Part shown: positions 1 through 10,289 of the stretch, piece after piece | How positions within the stretch are numbered: position 1 is the stretch's first letter | Layout: each line of letters begins with the position of its first letter | Position numbers and translations under genes: made by a program | Notes under the pieces: generated by a model | What the model saw: the letters and a program-made list of their open reading frames with translations, nothing else | The model's database searches: none | What the model was told of the DNA's origin: nothing | NCBI GenBank assembly: GCA_021018815.1 | Contig: JAITYX010000160.1 | Span: forward strand, 62,001 to 126,000 | Length of the DNA stretch: 64,000 nucleotides | Source: Talinum fruticosum | Taxonomy: Eukaryota; Streptophyta; Magnoliopsida; Caryophyllales; Talinaceae | Direction: 5' to 3'

Positions 1-265
1 TACTTCCTCTAGCAAGAGTAGCTCCTTCTCGGTTTCATTCTCCTCTATTAAGGGCTCTTGGTACTCAACCAAAGTTATCACTCTTCGGTTTGGACATTCC
101 GAAGCAATGTGCCCAAAGCCATGGCACTTAAAACATCTTCTCGGATCACTTGGGTTTGGCATTGACTTGGGTGGATTTTGGATGGGCATGGGCTATTTTG
201 TGGGGTTTGGGGTTGTTTGTGGAATGGGTTGGGGAATCCCCTTGTAAAAGGGTTGGCTCCTTTAA
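1..265 (-). pseudogene. gag: E2 gag, C-terminal part with zinc knuckle
   Basis: Read on the minus strand this is the end of a Ty3-type Gag. A proline- and glutamine-rich linker is followed, one frame off, by a CX2CX4HX4C zinc knuckle (CFKCHGFGHIASEC, about 133-92) that would bind element RNA during packaging, and then by an acidic stretch rich in Glu and Leu. The rest of this gag lies at 4866-5651. The two halves are separated exactly by element E1, whose target duplication TTTAA marks the split. The frame change between linker and knuckle shows it is not intact as written. The pol part lies beyond the window start. Confidence 0.8.
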
Positions 266-858
266 TGATGGAAAGTGGACTGCCCAGCATTTTGAGCTAA
301 GAAGCATCCCTCCTAAAGAGTTTTGCATGATTAAGGAAGAACCGGGAATATTTGATATATCCATGATTTCAAGCCTTTTGATGATGGATCCCGGAGGTTG
401 ATTAGATAAGGAGATCAAAATCCTTATGTTCTTGTTTATAAATAAATGTTCATCAATGGAGACATGAACGAGAGTTAGTAAAGTTACAAGTTAGTCACCA
501 AAAAGTCCTTTCATGTTTGAGCAAGGATGAACCTGGCCGAGAGTTATTTCAAGTGCTACTATTTTTGCCATGTCCATAAATAATGACCAAGGGTCAGTCC
601 AAGGGCTAAGATGAATGTCCATGCACATAAGGGAAGCATCCAAAGACATATTTCAAGGAGCATTCTAGAAGCACTAACCATAGTGGGAGTTGGTTGGAAG
701 AAAGCTTGGCAAAGGGAAATTGCACCATAGCCACATGTTCCCAAATGCCCAAATACTTGGCTAGGATTTATCCAAGCTTAACTTGGAGAGGAGGAAAAAA
801 TCTAATTAGTTTTATTTTCATTTTAGCTTTAATTTTCAGCTTTGTTTTCAGCTTTGTA

Positions 859-883
859 AATGCCATTGTTAGGCATTATAAAT
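859..883 (+). promoter_or_regulatory. LTR promoter: dyad overlapping a TATA box (representative copy)
   Basis: AATGCC (859-864) and GGCATT (872-877) form an inverted repeat whose right arm runs into TATAAAT (877-883). The same arrangement is in the E6 LTR (9527-9551), with shifted arms in E16 (AATGCT/AGCATT) and other copies. Transcription probably starts some 30 bp downstream; this is inferred from the TATA position only. Confidence 0.6.
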
Positions 884-973
884 TCAGCAAGCTTAGCTCA
901 TTGTAAATCACCTTTGATGAATATATTTGAGTTTAAACTCTTGAGCTGGATTGCTCATTTTTGAATCCTCAAA

Positions 974-1107
974 GCTGTATCCGTGCTTGGCATCACGGTG
1001 GTGTTCTTTGAGTCTCTTGAGTCCCGGTGGTGTTGCTGTATCCGGACCACTTAAGAGCGCCCCTTGATTCACTCGGTGGTGTTGCTGTATCCGAGCTCGA
1101 GTCAAGG
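974..1107 (+). other. LTR stem-loop array, three hairpins (representative copy)
   Basis: Hairpin 1 pairs CCGTG (981-985) with CACGG (994-998). Hairpin 2 pairs 1014-1027 with 1042-1057, and hairpin 3 pairs 1062-1076 with 1091-1107. Hairpins 2 and 3 share the loop-proximal sequence GGTGGTGTTGCTGTATCC, and hairpin 1 has the same two boxes on its outside. The array lies about 90-230 nt downstream of the TATA box, so it should be transcribed into the leader. Other LTR families have different stems that still pair. No function is known to me. Confidence 0.75.
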
Positions 1108-1529
1108 TTCTATCCCTCACTTTGCCGCCTCATATCTCACAATCTACCCAGCCATTTCACTCCAAATTTTAACCACAATCCTTCCAGTCCATCTACTACC
1201 ATTGCTCCAATTTTCAGCTCCATCCAAGAAACCCTCCGTCCTCCACCCTTGATCCAAACAGAAGATATCAGCCTGTACGTCCAGTCCAGCGCTGTTCACT
1301 TCAGGCGTGCAGATCAAGGCCTTCCTCTTATCCAAAATTCACGAAACTTGGTCACAATCAACCATTACCAGTTACCATCCTTCCCACCAAATTTCAGCCA
1401 AGACCAAGCACTTTTGCCCCTCCATTTCCCCAATCTGCCAAGATTGCGCAAGCAGGCTGCATTCTGCCCGGTTGTGCTTCTTGCGGTTTCCACTTCTTTT
1501 TCTTTGCTTCCGCCACTACACATCATTTT

Positions 1530-1541
1530 TGGTATCAGAGC
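1530..1541 (+). other. E1 primer-binding site, initiator tRNA-Met
   Basis: TGGTATCAGAGC begins four bases after the LTR end and is complementary to the 3' end of plant initiator tRNA-Met. It primes minus-strand DNA synthesis. Confidence 0.9.
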
Positions 1542-1623
1542 AAGTTCTGGTCCTTAGGTGAGTGTATCCATTTCCACAAAAATCAAAAACCACAAAAATA
1601 GCCAGCCACAAAAATTCCCAGCC

Positions 1624-2730
1624 ATGAACGCAAATTTGTTTTTGAGAAGATCTTTGAGCGGCTTCAAGGAATCAAGTGAAGTGCAACAAGAAAATATTTT
1701 TTACACAAGAGGAACTGTGCTAAACAAAGTATGCTCTATCATTATTGATGGTGGTAGTTGCATGAATATAGCCTCGTTGGCTATGGTGGAAAAGCTTGGA
1801 CTTCTTGTATCACCCCATCCTCATCCTTACAACCTTCAATGGGTTCAACAAGGAGAAACACTCCAAGTTAATTCTAGATGCCTTGTGTCATTTAGTATTG
1901 GCAAAAATTATTATGATGAGATATGGTGTGATATCATTCCCATAGATGCTTGTCATTTGTTGCTAGGGAGACCTTGGCTCTTTGATAGGAGAGTCATGCA
2001 TGATGGATTTTTGAACACCTATACTTTCACTAAAAATGGCAAGAGGATCACATTGGTCCCATTGTCACCGAGCCAAATCCCTCAAGCAAAACCAAATGAT
2101 TCCACCCCAACCATCCCCATCCTAACTCATGGAGAAAATTTTCTCAAAGCACCACAACATGAATCATGTTCAGCCCATGAGTTGCATGCCCATGTCCCTC
2201 CTAATGAAGTTCCTCCTAGCTCTCCACCACAAAGAACCCTACAACATCTTGCCAACTCCATTCCAAGAGCCATCAATTATAAACCAACCTATGGAGTGGA
2301 TCCTAGAAGGGTTCAAGTGGACCAAAGACAAGTAGTTGAACCATTGGCTAAAAGCCAAGGAGAGAAAGAGGACAATCCTTGTGTAGAATCTACTTTGTTG
2401 GTGCTAAGTAAGGACGAATTCCTTCTTAAGAGCACTTGGTGTTGGAGCCCTTATTTTGGTACAACTTGGAGCATGTCAAATGAGCATCCCTTATGGCCGA
2501 ACAAGGTGGAAAATGCTCTAAGTGTTGTAAAGGAGTATGTGGAACCTATTCTTTTGGTACCAAAGGAAGATGACTTCCTTACCAAAAGCGTTTGGTGTTG
2601 TATACCCTATCATGGAACTTTGACTAGCCAAAATCATTTCTACCACATCATGTTTGGTGTATCATGGAAGTTTGTGGTTGTGAACTTTGATGACATTTTT
2701 GTGTATAGCAAAAGGAAGAGGAGGATTTAA
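1624..2730 (+). CDS. E1 protease-like protein with truncated RT remnant
   Basis: The start at 1624 (MNANLFLRR) is chosen because E6, E12, E15 and E16 all start at the same point; an in-frame ATG at 1558 exists but lies in the leader. About 40 residues in comes the aspartic-protease signature IIDGGSC, with DGG in place of the usual D(S/T)G, then [16 protein letters not shown], typical of this retropepsin domain. Near the end, KFVVVNFDDIFVYSK (NFDD at 2683-2694) is a remnant of the RT core in which the catalytic Tyr is Asn. No palm or fingers remain around it, so no RT activity is expected. The protease may be active or serve only as a structural relic. No gag precedes it. Confidence 0.75.
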   Translation: MNANLFLRRSLSGFKESSEVQQENIFYTRGTVLNKVCSIIIDGGSCMNIASLAMVEKLGLLVSPHPHPYNLQWVQQGETLQVNSRCLVSFSIGKNYYDEIWCDIIPIDACHLLLGRPWLFDRRVMHDGFLNTYTFTKNGKRITLVPLSPSQIPQAKPNDSTPTIPILTHGENFLKAPQHESCSAHELHAHVPPNEVPPSSPPQRTLQHLANSIPRAINYKPTYGVDPRRVQVDQRQVVEPLAKSQGEKEDNPCVESTLLVLSKDEFLLKSTWCWSPYFGTTWSMSNEHPLWPNKVENALSVVKEYVEPILLVPKEDDFLTKSVWCCIPYHGTLTSQNHFYHIMFGVSWKFVVVNFDDIFVYSKRKRRI

Positions 2731-3612
2731 GCCAATCCACATTCTTCCACCCTCAAAGCCTTGGAGGGAAGAATGTTCAATGCGCCAACCTAGTTTGTAC
2801 TCAAAACTGGTGCCACAAATTCAGCCCTCCTCAACAACTTCCCTTGGCATATTTGAACCCCTTCCTTACCCCTCCACATAAACCACCCTTACCTCCTAAC
2901 CGAATCTGCCCACAAAATAACCTTTTGCTTGTGCTTGGAGAACCACTTCTCAAGGGCAAGCAACGAGCGTTTAACCTCAGCCACAAACTATTTTCCTCGC
3001 CCCCACTTGATTCCGAAAGACCTCCCCAAGATCTCCATTCCCTCACCAAAATTATTCTTGTTCCCCCACACAAAACCCCATTGTATTTACCACCACAAAG
3101 AAAGCCACACTTCCCACAAACCCCCACCCCGGGAGCCATTTTTTCCATATGGACAGAATGTGATTTAGAGCCCAACAATGCTGAAACATGGTTAGGTGAC
3201 CGAGAAGCAATGCAAGAAACTCCATGGACAGATTCAAATTTTTGTATACCAAAGAAGGACGACTTTCTTAATTTTGGTACTTGGGTTCTTAAACCATATT
3301 GTGGCATATCCGAATGTTCTTTTTGGAAGGACAATAACAGCTTGAAGGATTTTGTTAGCACTTTAAGGCCATATCATTTGTGTCCGAGCATCGAAAATAG
3401 GGTCTTAGCATGTACCGTGCCAAATCTGGTGGCACCAAAGGGAATTGTTTATTTTCCTAAGTGCATGCGGTTTTGTGTGCTTCATTGTGAAATGTGTGAA
3501 GATCAAGACAGCCCCTACAACATGAGTTTCAACTCGGCAAATTTTTTTTTTCACAACCGGCAAGTGATGTTTGTGCGAATTTGAGGGCAAATTCTCTCCT
3601 ACAAGGGGAGAA
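2731..3612 (+). pseudogene. E1 unrecognised C-terminal module
   Basis: An open frame from 2844 to 3584 encodes a proline-rich stretch and then a segment also found in E15 and E16: a W(T)ECDLE block, an ETPW block, PKKDDFL, GTW, and LCPS. A later part (KCMRF ... SPYNM) also matches E12. I do not recognise the domain. It occupies the place of RT-RNase H-integrase. The frame closes at 3584, and the conserved NLRANS and LQGEND residues just before the 3' LTR are in another frame, so a frameshift separates module and tail. Conservation across four elements argues that it is or was a real protein part. Confidence 0.55.
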
Positions 3613-4860
3613 TGATGGAAAGTGGACTGCCCAGCATTTTGAGCTAAGAAGCATCCCTCCTAAAGAGTTTTGCATGATTAAGGAAGAACCGGGAATATTT
3701 GATATATCCATGATTTCAAGCCTTTTGATGATGGATCCCGGAGGTTGATTAGATAAGGAGATCAAAATCCTTATGTTCTTGTTTATAAATAAATGTTCAT
3801 CAATGGAGACATGAACGAGAGTTAGTAAAGTTACAAGTTAGTCACCAAAAAGTCCTTTCATGTTTGAGCAAGGATGAACCTGGCCGAGAGTTATTTCAAG
3901 TGCTACTATTTTTGCCATGTCCATAAATAATGACCAAGGGTCGGTCCAAGGGCTAAGATGAATGTCCATGCACATAAGGGAAGCATCCAAAGACATATTT
4001 CAAGGAGCATTCTAGAAGCACTAACCATAGTGGGAGTTGGTTGGAAGAAAGCTTGGCAAAGGGAAATTGCACCATAGCCACATGTTCCCAAATGCCCAAA
4101 TACTTGGCTAGGATTTATCCAAGCTTAACTTGGAGAGGAGGAAAGAATCTAATTAGTTTTATTTTCATTTTAGCTTTAATTTTCAGCTTTGTAAATGCCA
4201 TTGTTAGGCATTATAAATTCAGCAAGCTTAGCTCATTGTAAATCACCTTTGATGAATATATTTGAGTTTAAACTCTTGAGCTGGATTGCTCGTTTTTGAA
4301 TCCTCAAAGCTGTATCCGTGCTTGGCATCACGGTGGTGTTCTTTGAGTCTCTTGAGTCCCGGTGGTGTTGCTGTATCCGGACCACTTAAGAGCGCCCCTT
4401 GATTCACTCGGTGGTGTTGCTGTATCCGAGCTCGAGTCAAGGTTCTATCCCTCACTTTGCCGCCTCATATCTCACAATCTACCCAGCCATTTCACTCCAA
4501 ATTTTAACCACAATCCTTCCAGTCCATCTACTACCATTTCTCCAATTTTCAGCTCCATCCAAGAAACCCTCCGTCCTCCACCCTTGATCCAAATAGAAGA
4601 TATCAGCCTGTACGTCCAGTCCAGCGCTGTTCACTTCAGGCGTGCAGATCAAGGCCTTCCTCTTATCCAAAATTCACGAAACTTGGTCACAATCAACCAT
4701 TACTAGTTACCATCCTTCCCACCAAATTTCAGCCAAGACCAAGCACTTTTGCCCCTCCATTTCCCCAATCTGCCAAGATTGCGCAAGCAGGCTGCATTCC
4801 GCCCGGTTGTGCTTCTTGCGGTTTCCACTTCTTTTTCTTTGCTTCCGCCACTACACATCA
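3613..4860 (+). repeat. E1 3' LTR
   Basis: This is a direct copy of 266-1525 with scattered substitutions and small indels, including a short deletion in the TTTTCAGCTTTG repeat before the promoter dyad. TTCTAGAA is at 4010-4017. It is followed directly by the TTTAA duplication. Confidence 0.95.
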
Positions 4861-4865
4861 TTTAA

Positions 4866-5651
4866 GGGGGAAAAGATTTTGGCACTTCTTTTTGACAAGC
4901 CGGTTTTTCTTTTGTTGCTCCACTTTGTGTGCTAAGTGACACACTTCATCAAATGTGGTAAAATGTTGTAGTTCCACAATTTGTGCATACCTTGTGTCCA
5001 AGCCTCCTAGGTATCTCACAATTGTTTGGTCCTCATTCTCTTGGAGGTCACATTTGATCAACAACTTCTCAAACTCTCTAGTGTATTCTTCTACACTCAT
5101 ATTGCCTTGTTGAAGGGTATAGAGTTGGAGAAAACTATCTTGGACATAAGTTGGAGGTAGAAAATGTGCCTTGAGCTTGGCTCTCATTTTCTCCTAACTC
5201 TTAATTTTAGGCTTCTTGTCTCTCACACGTTTGTGCTTCAAATTTTCCCACCAAGTTGAGGTAAAGCCCCTAAGCTTGAGTGCGACAAGCTTAACTTTCT
5301 TATCGTTTGGTACCTCCTTATAATCAAAAATTCTCTCTACGGTCCTCAACCAATGAAGAAATTCATCCGAATGCAACCTTCCTTCAAATTCGGAATTTCA
5401 ACCTTAAAGTCATGATAGTGAGTTTTTGTTCGCCTAGAGCTCTTCCTTGATTGCCTTTCGCTATCCGAGGATGCAAAAGGGTTACTCTCTTCATCATCCC
5501 CATGGAGACTAGGAATGGATCGATTAGGAGGTGATTCACTCCTTAGCTGGTCACGCTTGGCCATCATATCTTGCCCAAGTTGCTTGCGAAGGTATTCGTT
5601 TTCCTTCATAAGCATTTCAAACCTCTCTTCCAAAGTCATGCTTGCACTCAT
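4866..5651 (-). pseudogene. gag: E2 gag, N-terminal and central part
   Basis: The minus-strand start at 5651 (MSASMTLEERFEML) is followed by a coiled, charged N-terminus with a Ser/Arg-rich stretch. After a frame change comes the Gag core: FLHWLRTVERIFDYKE, the STWWENL block, then PPTYVQD, EEYTREFEKLLIKCDLQE and YLGGLD. This is the capsid-like retrotransposon Gag domain. At least two frame changes (near 5390 and 5200) break it. The remainder, with the zinc knuckle, is at 1-265 beyond E1. The same N-terminal motif recurs in E3, E5, E11 and E18. Confidence 0.85.
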
Positions 5652-5733
5652 GGCTGGGATTTTTGTGATGCTGGTTGTTTTTGGTGTTTTTGGGTTTTTA
5701 GGAAATGGATCATCCACCAAGGAATCAGAACTT

Positions 5734-5745
5734 GCTCTGATACCA
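5734..5745 (-). other. E2 primer-binding site
   Basis: The plus strand reads GCTCTGATACCA, the complement of TGGTATCAGAGC, four bases from the LTR that starts at 5750. It fixes E2 as a minus-strand element. Confidence 0.9.
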
Positions 5746-5749
5746 AAGT

Positions 5750-7003
5750 TGATGTATAGTGATGGCGGAAGCAAAGGTAAGCAAAACCGGGAGAAGCTTG
5801 CTGGACGGAATGCGTCCTGCAGGTGCGGTTTTGGGAGATTGGGTGAAAGAGGGGTCAAATAAAGAAGATTTTGGCTGAAATTTGGTGGGGGATGAGGTAA
5901 CTGGTTAGGGAAGGTCTGGGTAAAATTTGGAAATTTTTGGACGTCGGGAACTCCTTGATCTGCAAGCCGGAAGTTGGCGATGCCGGGCTGGACGTCCACA
6001 CCGATACTCTTTGTTTGGTTCAAAGGAGGGGGACGGTAGGCTTCTTGGATGAGGCTAATTGTTGGGGGGAAGTAGACACACTTGGAAGGATGGTGAGTGA
6101 AATTTGGGCTGAAATGGACGAGTGGATTATGAGATATACGAGTCCGAAAATCGATAACCGATAGAACCAAGGATCCCACAGATACGTAAACACCACTATG
6201 GAACATCTTGGGGCACCTCTAGCCCTGCCGGATACGAAACACCATCGGTAGGTTAGAAGACTCAATAGGACACCACCTAGTAGCCAACTAGGATACAGCA
6301 ATTGAGATTGAAAGGGTGAGCAAATCCAGCTCGAGTTTAACACTCATATAATTCATCAAAGGTCCTCATTACATGGTGTATGCATGCTGAATTTATAATG
6401 CCTCACAATGGCATTTTACAAAGCTGAAAATTAAAACAAAAAAAGAACATAAAGATTCTTTCCTCTTCTCCAAGTTAAGCTAGGACGAATTCTAACCAAG
6501 CATTTGGTGGATTGGGAACATGTGGCCACGGTTGCTTTCCCCTTTGGCAAGCTTCTAACAAACCATCTTCCTCCCACAATAGGTAGTGTTTCTAGAATGC
6601 TCTTCATTAGGCTTCCTTTGGACTCCTCTTAGGCGCATAAACATAAGCCTTGGTCCCTTGGACCGACCCTTGATTTATTTATGTGCAATGGAGATAAAAT
6701 CGTAGCACTTGAAAACAATCCGCGGTTTGACATGGCCGGACTCATCATTGCTCTAACAAGGAGGATTTAGGCGGTTAACTTGTTTCCTTTCTAACTTTCC
6801 TTATTGACTCCGTTGATGGACAATTATTTATAAACATAGAACCACAAGTAAATGATGTTCTTGCTTCTCAATCTCCGGGATCAATTAGCACCATGCTAGT
6901 GACTATAGGAATTTCAAGTATTCCCGGTTGATCCTTAAGCATGTTTGGCTCCTCAAGATGAATATCTTTCAGCTCAAAACGTAGGGCTGTTCACTCTCCA
7001 TCA
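5750..7003 (-). repeat. E2 5' LTR (minus strand)
   Basis: The plus strand reads TGATGTATAGTG to CTCTCCATCA, that is, an LTR running TGATGGAGAGTGAAC to CACTATACATCA on the minus strand. It is followed by TTTGT (7004-7008), the presumed target site. The matching 3' LTR is outside the window. Confidence 0.9.
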
Positions 7004-7693
7004 TTTGTCAAGTGCTATATTTTTGATGCATTACAAATATCTTGTAACCGAGCTTGTAAAAAAAATAACTTTTGATGAATATTAAATGAACATTAAGATG
7101 GATTGCTCGGCCCCTTTTAAATCCTCAAATGTTGTATGCAAGTTTGGCAACTTGGTGGCGATCTTTTGAGACCTCTAATCTAGATAGTGGTGTTCGCTGT
7201 ATCTGGTTAGATTAAAGGTGCCTTAAGTTTGACAAGGTGGTTTTCGCTGTGTCCTTGAAGAACTTAGCCTATCGGTTACTTCGTTTTCGAATTTCATATC
7301 TCACAGACTCACTCATCAACTTCACCCCAAATTTCGCCCACCTTCATTCCAACGTGTCTAGTTACCCCCTCTCAAAAATCAGCTCCATCCAAACACTCTA
7401 CCGACCCCCACCTTTGATCAATACAGAGAACCTCATTCCGGGAGGCCAGTCCAAGTACGCCCGACTTTCAGCCTCCAGATCAAGGTGATCTCGACTTTAA
7501 AAAAATCCCCAATTTTTACCAGTCTTTCTTGGTCTATCTAAGAAGCCCTCTACCAAATTTCAGCTCAAAACTCCACCATTTTCCCCCTCATTTATCTCGT
7601 TCTCCCAAGATCGCACCTGCAGACCACCAATCCGCCCGGTAGCCTCCCTTGCAGCTTTATCCATGTTTTTGTTTTCCCCCTCTCTATACATCA
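7004..7693 (+). repeat. E20: 3' part of a plus-strand LTR, cut by E2
   Basis: It matches the 3' part of the LTR at 62996-64000, entering at the TTTGTTAAGTGC point, and ends TCTATACATCA. The missing 5' half is presumably left of the window, on the far side of E2. Part of the stem-loop array is present at about 7130-7270. Confidence 0.85.
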
Positions 7694-7724
7694 TCCTTGA
7701 AGCATAGCTAGTAGCTCTCCATCA
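7694..7724 (-). repeat. 31-bp start of a minus-strand LTR
   Basis: On the minus strand this reads TGATGGAGAGCTACTAGC and stops where E20 begins. The start resembles the LTRs at 25954-28381 and 61614-62513. It abuts E3 gag directly, so an LTR was inserted there and was then interrupted by E20. Confidence 0.6.
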
Positions 7725-8349
7725 TCTTAATAAGCAATCTCTTAAATTAACGAGTGTACTCCTCCACACTCATACTTCCTTGTTGTAGGTTATGGAGTTG
7801 GGAATAACTATCTTGGATGTAAGTTGAGGGCAGGAAACGAGCCTTGAGTTTTGATCTCATTTTCTCCCAACTTCTAATCTTGGACTTTCTTTCTCTTACT
7901 CGTTTGTGCACTAAGTTTTCCCACCATGTTGATGCAAAGCCTCTAAGCTTGAGAGCAACAAGCTTAACTTTCTTCTCCTCGGGCACATCTTGTAATCAAA
8001 TATTCTCTCCACGGTCCTCAACCAATCTAAGAACTCATCCGGGTTTAGGCGGCCTTCAAACTCCGGAATTTCCACCTTGCAGTCATGGGGAATGGTGTCT
8101 TGCACGCCTAGAACCTCTTCTTGATCTCCTTTCACTAGGCTCATCCGAAGAAGCAAATGGATTATCTTCTTCATCCTCTCCGTTGGAATTATGAGTAGGC
8201 TGAGAGGGGGTGATGTGCTTCGAATTGATCTCGTCTATCTCTCATGGATTGCCAAATTGCTTTCAGAGGTACTCATTCTGGTTGCGTAGCTCACTGGTTT
8301 CTTTCATCAACATCTCAAATCTTTCTTCCCAAGTCATACTAGCACTCAT
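7725..8349 (-). pseudogene. gag: E3 gag, N-terminal part
   Basis: The minus start at 8349 (MSASMTWEERFEML) leads into an N-terminal coiled region, a Ser/Glu-rich stretch, EIPEFEGRLNPDEFLDWLRTVERIFDYK, and, after a frame change, VALKLRGFASTWWENL and EEYTR. The sequence stops in the LLIK motif where the LTR stub at 7724 begins. The zinc knuckle and pol are missing from the window. Its leader continues at 8350-8412 and, beyond E4, at 21689-21748. Confidence 0.8.
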
Positions 8350-8440
8350 GTTTGAGAACCGGGATTTTTAAAGGTTTCTGGCTATTTTGTAGTTAAGGAT
8401 TTTAGGGATATGTGATGGAAAGTGGACCACCTTAGACTTT

Positions 8441-9137
8441 TGATGTGCCAAAACACCAGGCTACACCGATCCCGCAAACAGAGTGCGCCAAATGCAATTC
8501 GAGAGACTCGGAATGGGCTTAAAAGTGACCAATGAAACAAGTAAACAACAAGGATTAAGCTAATCACTCATGAGGAGATGATTAGCAAGGTAATCAGTAT
8601 TGATAGGATAAGAACAAGATAAACTAGAACTATCCAAGGATACGAGATATCACCACCAAGGATAAAACTAGGGCACTAATCACACTTAGTGATACAGCTA
8701 TCACCACACTAAGTATAATCGGACTCTTCAGAACACAGCCTAATTATGCCACTAATTAGACAAGCAAAAGAGAATTTTGGGGTTGAAAGGAGCACTTGCT
8801 CAATTTTACTTAGCATATAGCCAATATCAAAATCATCATCCTTTACAAAGAGAGAGCCCATGTATATTTATAGGCCTCTTAGCTAGGGTACATCACTCTA
8901 ATCTAAGGGTTATAAATCCCCTTTTACATTCAATGGTTGTGATGTATTCAGCAAAATAGAAGGATAAAAACAAGGACAACAGGTAAATAATTGCAGCGAG
9001 AAAAGGACAGCAGAAAAGGAGAGGGACCACGGAATCAATAGTACAAAGTAGTACGGTTCCGAATCCGGTAACGGCTACGATCGTTGTCACCAAATTCTTT
9101 TGCTTTCTGATCCTTAACTTTCCTTTTCTAGCTCTGC
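8441..9137 (-). repeat. E5 3' LTR, outer part
   Basis: It matches 19424-20120 closely, including the TATAAAT promoter and the stem-loop pair read on the minus strand. It is interrupted at TCTGC (9133-9137) by E6 and continues at 14608. Confidence 0.95.
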
Positions 9138-10196
9138 TGATGGAGAGTTGCTTGCTACATGGACTCCAAAACCTTGTGTCATCGTTACCATGGTACAAAA
9201 CGAAGCACTAGCATGATAACCTACGGGTTAATGAACGTGTGTACAAAAATAATACAAGCTGGTCGGTCCATATTTCTTTCTACAAATAAATCAAGCAAGA
9301 GAAGGAGCATTCTAGAAGCATACATCATGGTGGAGGAAGGTTGTTAGAATCTTGACAAAGGAGGAAGCAACCGTGGCCACATGTTCCTTAACCATCAAAT
9401 GCTTGGCTAGAATTCACCCTAGCTTGGCTTGGAGAGAGGGAAAGGAATATTGTTAGTTAGCATTTTGTTTTTGCATTATTTTCAGCTTGAATTCTGTTAA
9501 CTTTCAGCTTGCATTCGGTTGTGTAAAATGCCATAGCTGGGCATTATATAATCAGCTCATGTGCTTCATTGTAATACAACCTTGATGAAATATATGAGTT
9601 TATACTCGAGCTGGATTTGCTCACCCTTTGGAATTCTCATTGCTGTATCCTAGTGTGGCAGCTAGGTGGTGTCCTGTGAGTCCTTCCAATCTCCCGGTGG
9701 TGTTTCTGTATCCGGACAGATTGAAGGTGCCCCTCGGTTCTTACTCGGTGGTGTTTCGTATCCGAGCTAGGACCTTGGTTTTATCCCTTCACTTCACCAA
9801 TTCATATCTCACAATCTACCCAGCCATTTTATTCCAAATTTTAACCACAATCCTTCCTGTCCATCTACTTCCATTCCTCCAATTTTCAGCTCCATCCAAG
9901 AACATCTCCATCCTCCACACCGAAACCAAACAAAGGGTGTCTGTCTGTACAGCCAGCCGGTTACATCAACTTCAGGCTATCTGTTCAGGGAGTTCCCCTT
10001 ACCCAAATTCAACGAAACTTGGTCACGATCTTCATTTACCAGTTACCTATCTCCCCACCAAATTTCAGCCAAGACCAAGCACTTTTGCCCCACCTTTCAC
10101 CTGATCTCCCAAGACTGCGCAGTCAGGCTGCATTCTGCCCGGTTGTGTACCTTGCGGTTTTCTATCCATTTTCTTTGCTTCCGCCACTATACATCA
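9138..10196 (+). repeat. E6 5' LTR
   Basis: It runs TGATGGAGAGTTGC to CACTATACATCA. Landmarks are TTCTAGAA (9310-9317), AATGCC/GGCATT with TATATAA (9527-9551), and the stem-loop array (9642-9774; stems 9649-9653/9662-9666, 9682-9697/9712-9727, 9736-9748/9762-9774). The opening bases copy the polyprotein tail coded in the 3' LTR. Confidence 0.95.
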
Positions 10197-10200
10197 TTTT

Positions 10201-10212
10201 TGGTATCAGAGC
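10201..10212 (+). other. E6 primer-binding site, initiator tRNA-Met
   Basis: TGGTATCAGAGC lies four bases after the 5' LTR. Confidence 0.9.
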
Positions 10213-10289
10213 AAGTTCTGAACCTTGGGTGATTGTGTTCATTTCCATAAAAATCAAAAACACAAAAAAAAAAAAAAAAATAGCCAGCC

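Larger units (their letters stand above)
266..1525 (+). repeat. E1 5' LTR
   Basis: It starts TGATGG and ends CACTACACATCA. The first 135 bp encode the polyprotein tail (DGKWTA ... DPGG stop at 401). Conserved U3/R landmarks are a TTCTAGAA palindrome (663-670), an AATGCC/GGCATT dyad (859-877) overlapping TATAAAT (877-883), and the stem-loop array at 974-1107. Open frames across the U5 part are not conserved as protein and look incidental. Confidence 0.95.
261..4865 (+). mobile_element. E1: complete non-autonomous, gag-less LTR retrotransposon with TTTAA target duplication
   Basis: Two direct LTRs (266-1525 and 3613-4860) flank a 2.1 kb interior, with TTTAA on both sides (261-265 and 4861-4865). 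It has an initiator tRNA-Met primer site and a polypurine tract (ACAAGGGGAGAA, 3601-3612). The interior encodes a protease-like domain but no gag, RNase H or integrase, so it must have moved with proteins from another element. It sits inside the minus-strand gag of E2 and is therefore younger than E2. Confidence 0.95.

Noticed and set aside
1027..1557. Open frame of 176 codons inside the E1 5' LTR, repeated in other LTRs
   Set aside because: It covers the stem-loop array and U5, is broken in the second LTR of the same element, and has composition typical of non-coding Pro/Ser-rich translation.
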